Assembly (NCBI GenBank): GCA_029558535.1 | Contig: JAKQEK010000058.1 | Coordinates: forward strand, 1-43,474 | Origin: Bacteroidota bacterium | GTDB lineage: Bacteria; Bacteroidota; Bacteroidia; Bacteroidales; ML635J-15 | DNA length: 43,474 nt | Direction of reading: 5' to 3' | In this document: piece by piece, positions 1 through 7,556 of the stretch | Numbering within the stretch: the stretch's first letter is position 1 | Layout: the number at the start of each line of letters is the position of its first letter | Notes under the pieces: generated by a model | The model's input: only the letters and a program-made list of their open reading frames with translations | Told to the model about the DNA's origin: nothing | The model's database searches: none | Program-made: the position numbers and the translations under genes

Positions 1-1
1 T

Positions 2-1138
2 ACCTTCACGGCAACGCCCACCAACGGCGGTACAACCCCAGCTTATCAGTGGAAGGTAAATGGAACAAATGCGGGAACAAACAGCCCGACCTTCACCAGC
101 ACAACGCTAACCAACGGGGATGTTGTAACCTGTGAGCTAACGTCCAGCGAGGCATGTGCGACAGGGAATCCTGCCACGTCCAATAACATCACGATAACAG
201 TAGGTTCTACATATTTTATTTCAGAAACTATTTCAGTTTGTAGTGGAGATAACTTCACTTTCCCAGATGGCACTTCACTATATAATATAACTTCTCAGGT
301 TATTCATACAAGTAATTTATTAACTACAGTTTCACTATGTGATAGCATAATTCAAACTACTATTAATGTAAATGCTTTGCCTTTAAATCCAATTATAACA
401 TCAAATTCTTCGAGCATTAACGATAATTTTTATTGTAAAAATGATATGTTAATATGCGAAAATTTTGACAATAACCTTTTATATAAATGGTTTAAAAATG
501 GTTATGAAATTACTACTGAGTTTCCAAACAATGCAATTTTACTGCAAACATCTGGAGACTATTCGGTAAAATGCATAGATGAATTAACGGGTTGTTACAG
601 TTTTTCAGACATTTACGAGATTCAAGTTAATCCTGTGAATAACCCAATTGTTCATGAAAAGCACCAATCTGAAATAATATCATTGCTAATTGTAGATAAC
701 AAAGAAAATCTTTTTGTTGATTATTTATGGTTTATGGAAGATGGGTCAAACATTCCTTCTGATATTGTTAATAATAGACAATTTATTGTTTTACCACCGC
801 AACACATGGGTAAGAAATACATGGTAACAGTAACTGATCTTAATGGTTGTAAAATAAATTCTGATATAATATCCACTACTTTAAAAAGTTCCTTTACAAA
901 ACTATATCCAACAATAACAAGTGATATTTCAAATATTCTAATAAATCATCCGCATGAAGGGGTTGTTCAAATGAGGATTATGGATATGAGAGGGGCAATT
1001 ATTAGTACAATTGATTTAAATAAAGTAGAAAATGTAACAGTATTTGAATTTAATTTTTCTCATCTACCTTCGGGTTTATATATTATTACCATTCAACTTG
1101 GCAGTTTTATTGACAGTCATAAATTAATTAAAAAATAA
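2..1138 (+). CDS. Surface protein with Ig-like repeat and type A T9SS tail, 5' partial
   Basis: The reading frame is open from base 2, so the gene begins outside the window; the TTG at 377 is only an internal codon. The first ~65 visible residues form an Ig/PKD-like adhesin repeat (YQWKVNGTNAG, then a TNGDVVTCEL segment), a module common in tandem in Bacteroidota surface proteins. Further beta-rich domains with paired cysteines follow. The last ~80 of 378 visible residues match the type A T9SS sorting domain: a YPTITSD segment, LPSGLYIITI, and a terminal KLIKK. The protein is expected to cross the outer membrane through T9SS and be anchored or released. Only 7 bases separate it from the next gene, so the two are probably co-transcribed. 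Base composition changes abruptly near base 205. The ligand or role cannot be told. Confidence 0.85.
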   Translation, partial: TFTATPTNGGTTPAYQWKVNGTNAGTNSPTFTSTTLTNGDVVTCELTSSEACATGNPATSNNITITVGSTYFISETISVCSGDNFTFPDGTSLYNITSQVIHTSNLLTTVSLCDSIIQTTINVNALPLNPIITSNSSSINDNFYCKNDMLICENFDNNLLYKWFKNGYEITTEFPNNAILLQTSGDYSVKCIDELTGCYSFSDIYEIQVNPVNNPIVHEKHQSEIISLLIVDNKENLFVDYLWFMEDGSNIPSDIVNNRQFIVLPPQHMGKKYMVTVTDLNGCKINSDIISTTLKSSFTKLYPTITSDISNILINHPHEGVVQMRIMDMRGAIISTIDLNKVENVTVFEFNFSHLPSGLYIITIQLGSFIDSHKLIKK

Positions 1139-1145
1139 ATGTATC

Positions 1146-2069
1146 ATGTGTAAATGTATTAAAGTAAAAGAAAAAAACATTCACTTTGCTATAAAAGTAA
1201 TATTGATGTTTTTATTTGTCTTGTTTTTTACAATAAAAAACAATGCACTTTTGGGGCAGCAAAATAGTTCATTATCATCTTCTGTTTTGCCAAAGTCATG
1301 GGCATTAAACATACAATTGACACCAACTCTGTCTTCATTAAATTGCGATGTTTACAATAATGAACGTGAAATATCATATGGTTTTATTGGTGGATTTAAT
1401 ATAGCTTATTATTTGAAAAGGAATAATCGGTTTAATATGGCTTTTTCTGTTGGTCTCAATTATAGTAAATACAATTCAAATCATAATTTTAACTATATGG
1501 ATTCTGTTTGGACAAAAGATGCTGATCAGGACAGAGTTCTTATTTATGAACAGTGCGACAATCTAAAAGAAAAACAAGCCATTTCTTATATAGATATTCC
1601 GTTGTTGCTTCATTTTGATTTTATGCTTACCTCTAGTTTTTATGCATTTGTAAATATCGGTTACTCTTTTTCAATAGCTACAATTAATAATTCTTATTAT
1701 ACAGAATTGACACTTACTAGGAAAGGGTATTATCCTGAATACAATGCATTGATTTATGATGTTGATGTTCCAAATTCTTCATATTTTTACCCAACAGACA
1801 AGTATATGTCAGACGAAGGAATTTTAAATATAAAAAATAATGCTAATTTAATTTCAGTTATTGGTATTAGATATAGGATTTCTCCAAATCTTGCATTCTC
1901 TCTAGGGCTTAATTCTTTTATCGGAGTGAAAAATATTTCTAACTACAGAAACAACTCAAATAGTACGTTAGTTAATAATGACCGTACAATAAACACATTG
2001 TTTTATAATAGTGAGAAAATTAAAACTAATGCTCATGGTTTATTAGTAGGAATGAATATTTTTTTCTAA
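1146..2069 (+). CDS. Predicted outer-membrane beta-barrel protein
   Basis: A 307-residue protein. The N-terminus has a charged stretch (KVKEKN) followed by a hydrophobic segment at about residues 17-36, which fits a signal peptide with a longer than usual n-region. The remainder alternates hydrophobic and polar residues in short strands rich in Tyr, Asn and Gly, as in PorT/OmpX-like outer-membrane barrels of Bacteroidota. It ends in GMNIFF, and a terminal aromatic residue is typical of barrels inserted by BamA. The start is the ATG 7 bases after the stop of the T9SS-tailed surface protein upstream, which suggests an operon. No catalytic motif is visible. It could be an accessory outer-membrane partner of the upstream adhesin, but it does not look like PorP/SprF. 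Confidence 0.65.
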   Translation: MCKCIKVKEKNIHFAIKVILMFLFVLFFTIKNNALLGQQNSSLSSSVLPKSWALNIQLTPTLSSLNCDVYNNEREISYGFIGGFNIAYYLKRNNRFNMAFSVGLNYSKYNSNHNFNYMDSVWTKDADQDRVLIYEQCDNLKEKQAISYIDIPLLLHFDFMLTSSFYAFVNIGYSFSIATINNSYYTELTLTRKGYYPEYNALIYDVDVPNSSYFYPTDKYMSDEGILNIKNNANLISVIGIRYRISPNLAFSLGLNSFIGVKNISNYRNNSNSTLVNNDRTINTLFYNSEKIKTNAHGLLVGMNIFF

Positions 2070-2467
2070 TACTCATAGCCAAGCACAATGTCAGGTCGCA
2101 CCAGCCAACGCTATAACCAAAACCTGCCATAGAGCTTGTCTATTTGCCATCGCTGACTTTGCCGACACTAAAAATCTTTTAAAGACAGAAAAACGGAATG
2201 ACTGAATTGAAAATATATCTCAAACCATTGACTGACAAGAACGCCCAGTTGGTAACATGCGGTATATTTTATTGCCGAGATAGTGCTAATTTGAAAGGTT
2301 GTGGCTCGCTTCAAACTTTATCGTGGCTTGACAGTGACGTGCTCCGTAATCGGCAACAAAAACATACCGCTATCCGTTAGGCACAAGCAAAAAGTGTAGT
2401 TAATGACGAAACATTCGATTTATTTGCTTTTTCGTCAATAAGTAGTTATCTTTGTCCAAAAAGGAAT
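2070..2467. other. Intergenic stretch with an attC-like site
   Basis: This 398-base gap is visibly richer in G and C than the genes on either side. It holds the attC-like inverted repeat described separately (2245-2384) and, at about 2108-2116, a motif ending in TATAAC that resembles the left core of such sites. A 60-codon open frame at 2198-2380 lies across the inverted repeat and is not a convincing gene. Confidence 0.6.
2245..2384 (+). repeat. attC-like imperfect inverted repeat, site 1
   Basis: The left side carries TAAC (2253-2256) and GCGGTAT (2259-2265), followed by ATTGCCGA (2271-2278). The right side carries TCGGCAA (2350-2356), ATACCGC (2364-2370) and GTTAGGC (2376-2382). The arms pair in the order expected of R''-L'' and L'-R'. 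GTTAGGC fits the integron core consensus GTTRRRY, whose cleavage point would lie after base 2376. The left core matches RYYYAAC poorly outside TAAC. The loop is about 70 bases, within the range of known attC sites. A MITE or REP-like element is an alternative. Confidence 0.5.
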
Positions 2468-3829
2468 ATGATAGAAAGAACAACATACCTAAAAATGTTA
2501 AGACAACTAAAAGACCAAAACTTAATAAAAGTTATTACTGGGATAAGACGTTGTGGGAAGTCAACCCTTTTAGAAGCCTTTAAAAACGAATTATTGTCGG
2601 AAGGTGTAAGTTCTGAAAATATACTATTTCTCAACTTCGAAGAGAGAGAAAATTTACATCTCACAAACTGGACAGTTTTATATGATGAAATAATTGAAAA
2701 AGTCAACCCTCAAAAGAAATATTACATTTTCTTGGATGAAGTGCAGTTAGTTGATAATTTTGAGAATCTGGTAAACAGCCTATTTACAAAAAAAAATATT
2801 GATTTATATGTAACAGGCTCTAATGCTTACTTACTTTCAGGTGAGTTGGCTACTCTTTTAACTGGTAGATATATCAATTTAAACTTACACCCATACTCTT
2901 TCAAAGAATATGTTTCTGCATATAAAGATGATAAGAATACTGACCGTTTATTTAGAAAATACATAAATGAAAGTTGTTTCCCTGAAGCTGTAACTCTTTC
3001 ACAAAACGGGGACAATTTAGTAAATGATTATTTACAGTCAATATATGACACGGTAATTATCAAAGATATTGCAAAGCGTCATAATTTACGAAACGTTCAC
3101 AATCTCCATCGTATTGTTAGCTTTTTATTTGATTCTGTAGGTTCTTTTGTTTCTCCGACAAACATTGCAGCCAAATTAAATCACAATTCACAAAAGAAAA
3201 TATCGCATAATACTATTATCAAATATTTAGATTTTCTTACACAATCATTCATTCTATATGCAGCTCCTCGTTATGACATAAAAGGGAAAGAACTACTAAC
3301 TACAAACGAAAAATATTATGTCGTTGACTTAGGTTTGAAAAGCATTACGTCTACAAATAATTATGATAAAGATTTAGGTCACAAACTAGAGAACGTAGTT
3401 TTCTTTGAACTTCTAAGACGTGGTGGAAAAGTTTATGCTGGTAAGCATAACGATAGCGAAATAGACTTTGTGGTACAAAAAGCAAACAATGAGCGAGAAT
3501 ATTATCAGGTGGCATTCACAGTAAATGACGAAAAAACATATAATCGTGAAGTTTCGGCATTTGACAAGATAAAAGACAATTATCCTAAGTTTCTTTTGAC
3601 ACTAGATTTTGATAATACAAACATAAATGGTATTCAAAAAACAAATGTTATTGATTGGTTATTAGAATAATAATTGCCAGTGCATAACAACACCTATATA
3701 TTTGCGGGGTTTGGGTGCAACTCTGACCAGAACGGCATAGCCCTCAGCGAAGCTAATTACTAAAATTGAAAATCGTGATAAACTGAAAATTCAGAACATT
3801 GAAAACCCGCACGCCACATAGCCCGTCCG
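2377..3829 (+). mobile_element. Candidate integron-type gene cassette carrying an ATPase gene
   Basis: The interval between the predicted recombination points of two attC-like sites (GTT of 2376-2378 and of 3829-3831) contains one gene in the same orientation, followed by its own site. That is the layout of an integron gene cassette. No integrase gene is in the window, so it would be a lone cassette or a CALIN-type remnant. The call rests on sequence structure only. Confidence 0.4.
2468..3670 (+). CDS. AAA_14 / DUF4143 family ATPase
   Basis: A 400-residue P-loop ATPase. Walker A is GIRRCGKST at residues 25-33 and Walker B is YIFLDEVQ at about 86-93, with an arginine-containing sensor region (LLTGRY) around 135. 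The C-terminal third is the DUF4143 domain. It contains a nuclease-like pattern: E in HKLENVVFFEL, then EIDFVVQ, then YQVAF, resembling the E-xD-xK core of PD-(D/E)XK folds but without a clear Lys. The family is widespread in Bacteroidota and archaea, is often single-gene and mobile, and its substrate is unknown. The gene sits alone between two attC-like sites, so it is probably cassette cargo with its own promoter. The ATG at 2468 gives a start typical of the family (MIERTTYLKML). Confidence 0.9.
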   Translation: MIERTTYLKMLRQLKDQNLIKVITGIRRCGKSTLLEAFKNELLSEGVSSENILFLNFEERENLHLTNWTVLYDEIIEKVNPQKKYYIFLDEVQLVDNFENLVNSLFTKKNIDLYVTGSNAYLLSGELATLLTGRYINLNLHPYSFKEYVSAYKDDKNTDRLFRKYINESCFPEAVTLSQNGDNLVNDYLQSIYDTVIIKDIAKRHNLRNVHNLHRIVSFLFDSVGSFVSPTNIAAKLNHNSQKKISHNTIIKYLDFLTQSFILYAAPRYDIKGKELLTTNEKYYVVDLGLKSITSTNNYDKDLGHKLENVVFFELLRRGGKVYAGKHNDSEIDFVVQKANNEREYYQVAFTVNDEKTYNREVSAFDKIKDNYPKFLLTLDFDNTNINGIQKTNVIDWLLE

Positions 3830-3841
3830 TTATACACCAGC
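3676..3841 (+). repeat. attC-like imperfect inverted repeat, site 2
   Basis: The outer arms are GCCAGTGCATAAC (3676-3688) and GTTATACACCAGC (3829-3841); as reverse complements they agree at 10 of 13 positions. The inner arms are TGCGGGGTTT (3703-3712) and AAACCCGCA (3803-3811), complementary except for one extra G. An extrahelical base in one arm is also a feature of real attC sites. GCATAAC fits RYYYAAC at 6 of 7 positions and GTTATAC fits GTTRRRY at 6 of 7. At about 166 bases it is longer than most described attC sites. The site follows the ATPase stop codon by 5 bases, as in a cassette. Confidence 0.5.
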
Positions 3842-3974
3842 ATGACCAGTCCTAAAATCCGGCTACACAATATGTAGTAAATTATGTATAAAAATATCAA
3901 AGACAATAACCCTTTCAGACCAGGTTTTCAAATGTGTTTATTTTAATCATAACATGTCATTATTTTTAAAATAC

Positions 3975-4005
3975 TTGATATTTATCAAAAAATAGTGTAA
4001 ATTTG
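3975..4005 (+). promoter_or_regulatory. Bacteroidota-type promoter for the gene at 4055
   Basis: TTG at 3975-3977 (-33 element) is followed after 20 bases by TAAATTTG at 3998-4005, which fits the -7 consensus TAnnTTTG. The spacing is in the 17-23 range reported for this sigma-factor type. Transcription would start near 4012, leaving a leader of about 40 bases. Confidence 0.6.
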
Positions 4006-4054
4006 TGTGACATAAAAGTGCGGAGTCAGCACGATAAACTCTGACAAAAATCAA

Positions 4055-4933
4055 ATGAAAACACTTGTACTATTTATTGCAATCTTGGTTGCGATGGTCT
4101 CAGTCGCATTTTCTCAAATTCCTAATTATGGGTTCGAGATTTGGACGAATTATGCAAGTTATAATAATCCTGATGATTGGGCAACTATGAATCCATTCTG
4201 CACGGGACCGGATTTCTATTCGGTAACAAAATCTACTGATCATTATCCGGAAAATGTTGGCAATTATTCGCTTCGGCTCGAATCTAACACTTCTCTTACT
4301 CAGGAAACAGGAGGTTGGGGAGTTGTGGCTACTAAAAGCTTTGACTATCCATTTAAGCCTTCATTCCCAGTAATTGGTCATCCAACCAGTCTCTGCGGAT
4401 ATGCCAAGTTTCTGCCTCAAAACGGGGATGAGGCTTCAGTTTCTGTTGTACTTTTTCTTGATGGGGAGCAGATAGGTCACAATTCCATGAATATTTCAAG
4501 TACTGATGAAACCTGGCAACCCTTTACTGTTGATTTTGATTCTTATGTAGAAGCTGATAGTGCGACAATTATCTTTATGGCGTGGACACCTGAAGGACCT
4601 GTTGATCCCCCTGCCGGTAATTCAGTTATTTTTATAGATAATTTAAATTTTGATTCCCATTTGACTGAAATTAATAATAATAACTCTAATTTAGCGCCAT
4701 TAACATTATTTCCTAATCCAGCCAATGATGAGTTGTTCTTGAATTTTCACGATGGAGTATCAGATATTTCTAAATTGGTATTTCTAAACTCGAATGGATG
4801 TATTGTGAAATCAGTTGATGTAAATAGTTCGTTGAAGCATATTAGCGTTTCGGACTTAAGTACAGGTTTATATTTTATTGAATTTTATTCGGATCGAAAA
4901 ATAAAATCTCAGAAACTTATAATTATGAGATAG
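4055..4933 (+). CDS. Secreted carbohydrate-binding-like protein with type A T9SS tail
   Basis: A 292-residue protein with a clear signal peptide (residues 1-20, cleavage after AFSQ). The body (about 22-205) begins NYGFEIWTN followed by a DDWAT segment and has a jelly-roll-like pattern ending in IFIDNLNFD. This resembles the PCMD / galactose-binding beta-sandwich domains of secreted Bacteroidota proteins. Residues ~215-292 are a type A T9SS sorting domain: LFPNPANDEL, then DLSTGLYFIEF, then KLIIMR. The product is predicted to be exported to the cell surface. The gene stands alone, with its own promoter upstream and a hairpin terminator about 80 bases downstream. Ligand binding is an inference from the fold, and no catalytic residues are evident. 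Confidence 0.8.
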   Translation: MKTLVLFIAILVAMVSVAFSQIPNYGFEIWTNYASYNNPDDWATMNPFCTGPDFYSVTKSTDHYPENVGNYSLRLESNTSLTQETGGWGVVATKSFDYPFKPSFPVIGHPTSLCGYAKFLPQNGDEASVSVVLFLDGEQIGHNSMNISSTDETWQPFTVDFDSYVEADSATIIFMAWTPEGPVDPPAGNSVIFIDNLNFDSHLTEINNNNSNLAPLTLFPNPANDELFLNFHDGVSDISKLVFLNSNGCIVKSVDVNSSLKHISVSDLSTGLYFIEFYSDRKIKSQKLIIMR

Positions 4934-5362
4934 AAAAGTGTTAAAGTTTAGGTATTTTTTTCTTAAATCAAAACGCAATTATCTTTTTAATATATTATAA
5001 TTTATGAATGACAAAGCCTCTAATCATTGGGGCTTTTTTAATTAGGTTGCTTACTTGAAAATACATTGGTTATATATTCAAATCTATATAAGTTTAATAA
5101 TTCAGATATTGATTTGCTACAAAATTTCCAGTTTTTTGATTAAAAAATTCAAAATTGATACCATAGTTCACTTGGATTTGTCATCCTGGCGATAACTGGC
5201 TTCGGTCAGGAAGTAGAAAAAAATCGTAAGTTCAATTAGTAAATGCAACTTAAGTTACAATTTTTATTAATTTTGACAGGTTTTAGTACGAAATTCCGAT
5301 ATAATAATAAACATATAGCAGGAAGTTGTACCAGATTAGTTATGATATAAGCCATTTGAACA
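4934..5362. other. Intergenic stretch with a terminator
   Basis: This 429-base gap contains the hairpin terminator at 5013-5039. The rest is AT-rich and has no convincing frame or RNA gene. A TAATTTTG motif at 5268-5275 fits the -7 promoter element but lacks a TTG at the right distance, so any promoter for the methyltransferase gene is uncertain. Confidence 0.6.
5013..5039 (+). terminator. Rho-independent terminator
   Basis: AAAGCC (5013-5018) pairs with GGCTTT (5031-5036). The stem can be extended by a T-G and a C-G pair, and a run of T follows the right arm. It lies downstream of the T9SS-tailed gene ending at 4933. Confidence 0.7.
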
Positions 5363-6991
5363 ATGCAGACTAAATTATCAGATACAAAAGAGGCAAATGG
5401 GCTTACGATAAAAAAAGCTGCTCAGATTGTGCAGGTTTCTACTGTAACAATTCGTAATTGGGTAAAGACAGGCTATTTATCACAAACAGAAAAAAATCTG
5501 ATTAGCCGCGAATCGCTTGATAATTTTTTGTTAACAGTTGCCGGAAAAGATAAATTAAATTCAAGAGCCAATAAAAGACTTAAAGACAATCACAACCACC
5601 AGGAGCTTACTGAAAAAATACAGTCCCTGGTTCAGAAATTCAGTGGCGAAAATATTGGCATTGAATACGAAAAATTATTGTCAAATTCATATCGCAACAA
5701 AGAGGGTATTTACTATACTCCTATCAGGGTAATAAAAGATATGTTCAGTGAAATCAGTTTTAAGAAAGATTTGAAATTTTTGGACCCAAGTTGTGGCTCG
5801 GGCAATTTTATAATTGAAGCAATAAAATCAGGCATTTCACCAGAAAATGTCTATGGCTACGATGTTGATGAAAATGCTGTAATTATTACCCGTGAACGTA
5901 TTAAAAAGGAGTTCGGAATCGAAACTGCAAATATTAAAGTTGAAAATTTTCTTCAAGAAGTCATTAAACTTGAAAAAGAAAATATGTATTTCGACTTGAT
6001 TTTCACTAACCCACCCTGGGGCAAAAAATTTGACAAATCGGACAAAGAAAAATTTGCTGAAATTTATGGTTGCGGCAAAAGTATAGATACTACTTCACTT
6101 TTTATGGGTGCTTGTTTTTCAATACTCAAACAAAACGGCATATTAGGATTTTTAATGCAGGAGGCTTTTTTTAATATCACAACATTCGAAGATATTAGAA
6201 AACAAGCTGTCAAAAAGCAAATCATTCGCTTTGTGGACTATGGTAAAACATTTAAAGGTTTAATTACAAAAGCCAGAGCAATAATTCTTAAAAATTCCCA
6301 GCCAAATCCAAAAACTCCAATCAAATGCTGTACTGACAATATTACCTACAATCGGACTCTGGAGTCTTTTAAAAACAATCCAAAAACTATTTTTAATTTC
6401 TGGATAAAAGATAGCGAATCGAAAATAATTGACCATCTTTATTCTGTTAACCATATCACACTACAGAATAAAGCAAATTGGGCTTTGGGAATTGTTACAG
6501 GCAACAATCACAAATATTGCATTAATACACAAAAAGAAGGTCATATTCCGATTTACAAAGGTTCGGATATTACAAAGGCCGGGCTAAAGCAGCCAAGTAC
6601 TTATATATCGAAAGACTTTTCTAAATTTCAACAGGTTGCTCCATTGGAAATGTATCAGTCAGCCGAAAAACTGATATACAAGTTTATTTCTTCAGACTTA
6701 TGTTTTTTTTATGACAATCAGCAAAGATATATCCTTAATAGTGCCAATTTGCTTATTCCGGTTGATATTGATATATCAGCAAAACAACTTACTTCACTGC
6801 TAAACAGCGAGATAATGAACTGGCTTTTTAAAAAATTATTTTCTACTCACAAGGTTTTGCGAAGTGATCTAGAATTACTGCCTATTTACAAAGATTATTT
6901 TTTGTTTGATAAAGATTTCACCGAAACCAAATTCTTAGAATACTTGCAAATAAGAAAAACAGAAAAGGGCAGTTATGAAATTACAGGTTAG
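5363..6991 (+). CDS. HTH-fused N6-adenine DNA methyltransferase (TaqI-like class)
   Basis: A 542-residue protein. Residues ~13-55 form a MerR/excisionase-type helix-turn-helix (KKAAQIVQVSTVTIRNWV, then a LISRESLDNFL end). Residues ~100-330 are a class I methyltransferase: YYTP at 117-120 upstream of motif I, SAM-binding motif I DPSCGSG at 141-147 and catalytic motif IV NPPW at 216-219. NPPW marks N6-adenine amino-methylases. Residues ~370-520 resemble the TaqI-like target recognition domain (GIVTGNN, PIYKGSDI, then LNSANLLIP). No endonuclease motif is in the protein and no restriction gene is next to it; the next gene, convergent, is a thioesterase. It is therefore either an orphan regulatory or protective methylase or the remnant of a restriction-modification system. 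Start at the ATG opening MQTKLSDTKEAN. Confidence 0.88.
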   Translation: MQTKLSDTKEANGLTIKKAAQIVQVSTVTIRNWVKTGYLSQTEKNLISRESLDNFLLTVAGKDKLNSRANKRLKDNHNHQELTEKIQSLVQKFSGENIGIEYEKLLSNSYRNKEGIYYTPIRVIKDMFSEISFKKDLKFLDPSCGSGNFIIEAIKSGISPENVYGYDVDENAVIITRERIKKEFGIETANIKVENFLQEVIKLEKENMYFDLIFTNPPWGKKFDKSDKEKFAEIYGCGKSIDTTSLFMGACFSILKQNGILGFLMQEAFFNITTFEDIRKQAVKKQIIRFVDYGKTFKGLITKARAIILKNSQPNPKTPIKCCTDNITYNRTLESFKNNPKTIFNFWIKDSESKIIDHLYSVNHITLQNKANWALGIVTGNNHKYCINTQKEGHIPIYKGSDITKAGLKQPSTYISKDFSKFQQVAPLEMYQSAEKLIYKFISSDLCFFYDNQQRYILNSANLLIPVDIDISAKQLTSLLNSEIMNWLFKKLFSTHKVLRSDLELLPIYKDYFLFDKDFTETKFLEYLQIRKTEKGSYEITG

Positions 6992-7028
6992 AACGAATTT
7001 CGCATAGATGCTTGCACATAATCAATAA

Positions 7029-7502
7029 TTACAAAAATTCTTCTTTATCAGGAAAGTCAAATTTCTCTTTCGAAACAGCTTCGGAAAAAACAAAAAATTT
7101 ACCGATTGCTTCTGTGCAAACTTGATTATTGCTGTCAATAATTTTTAAAGAAATTTCAGCTATATTTCTAATAAATGATTTTTCAATTGCTTCAATTTTG
7201 ATTTTTCCAATAACTGAGCTTAATGGTTTTGCATATCTAAGATTTAATTCGATAGTTACAGCCGAACGAGCATATTTTGTAAAAATATACCATTCGGCAG
7301 TTTCGTCGGAGAGACAAGCCTGAATGCCACCATGTACAACAGATTTCCAACCGTCATAATTTTTGTTGGGTGTCCATTCTGCCCAAAATTTATCATTTTC
7401 AGTGAAAAATTCCATTTTTAATCCTATTGGATTATCAGGAGAGCAACCAAAACAGTTGAATTCTTTATCTAGATTTGCAAAAGCATTCTTAAATTTTTTC
7501 AT
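7029..7502 (-). CDS. PaaI-type hotdog-fold thioesterase
   Basis: A 157-residue hotdog-fold protein of the PaaI/4HBT family, which hydrolyses acyl-CoA thioesters in the cytoplasm. The N-terminal CFGCSPDNPIGLKM segment and the VVHGGIQACLSDETAEW segment are characteristic; HGG caps the central helix, and the acidic residues in SDET lie where the catalytic Asp/Glu is found in this family. The strand motif VTIELNLRYAKPL is also typical. The natural substrate cannot be told. It lies downstream of the secreted trypsin-like protease on the same strand, but a strong hairpin sits between the two, so it may depend on read-through or on a promoter not seen. It is convergent with the methyltransferase gene. 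Confidence 0.85.
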   Translation of the reverse strand: MKKFKNAFANLDKEFNCFGCSPDNPIGLKMEFFTENDKFWAEWTPNKNYDGWKSVVHGGIQACLSDETAEWYIFTKYARSAVTIELNLRYAKPLSSVIGKIKIEAIEKSFIRNIAEISLKIIDSNNQVCTEAIGKFFVFSEAVSKEKFDFPDKEEFL

Positions 7503-7513
7503 ATATCTTAAAC

Positions 7514-7540
7514 AAAAAAAGGCGAAAAAATCGCCTTTTT
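7514..7540 (-). terminator. Rho-independent terminator for the secreted protease
   Basis: AAAAAGGCGA and TCGCCTTTTT form a perfect 10-bp stem around a short A/T loop. Read on the minus strand it is followed by further T residues, 17 bases after the protease stop. Because it is symmetric it could also work on the plus strand. Confidence 0.8.
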
Positions 7541-7556
7541 GATTTGATTTTAAATA

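Larger units (their letters stand above)
3671..4054. other. Intergenic stretch: attC-like site 2, then a promoter
   Basis: This 384-base gap begins with the second attC-like site (3676-3841), continues with AT-rich DNA without a credible reading frame, and ends with a Bacteroidota-type promoter and a leader of about 40 bases for the gene at 4055. Confidence 0.7.

Noticed and set aside
2070..2250. tRNA-like or other RNA gene in the GC-richer spacer
   Set aside because: No cloverleaf or conserved RNA motif could be drawn; the pairing seen belongs to the attC-like element further on.
2198..2380. Short 60-codon open frame between the beta-barrel gene and the ATPase gene
   Set aside because: It runs straight through the attC-like inverted repeat, its composition does not look like coding sequence, and the product has no recognisable pattern.
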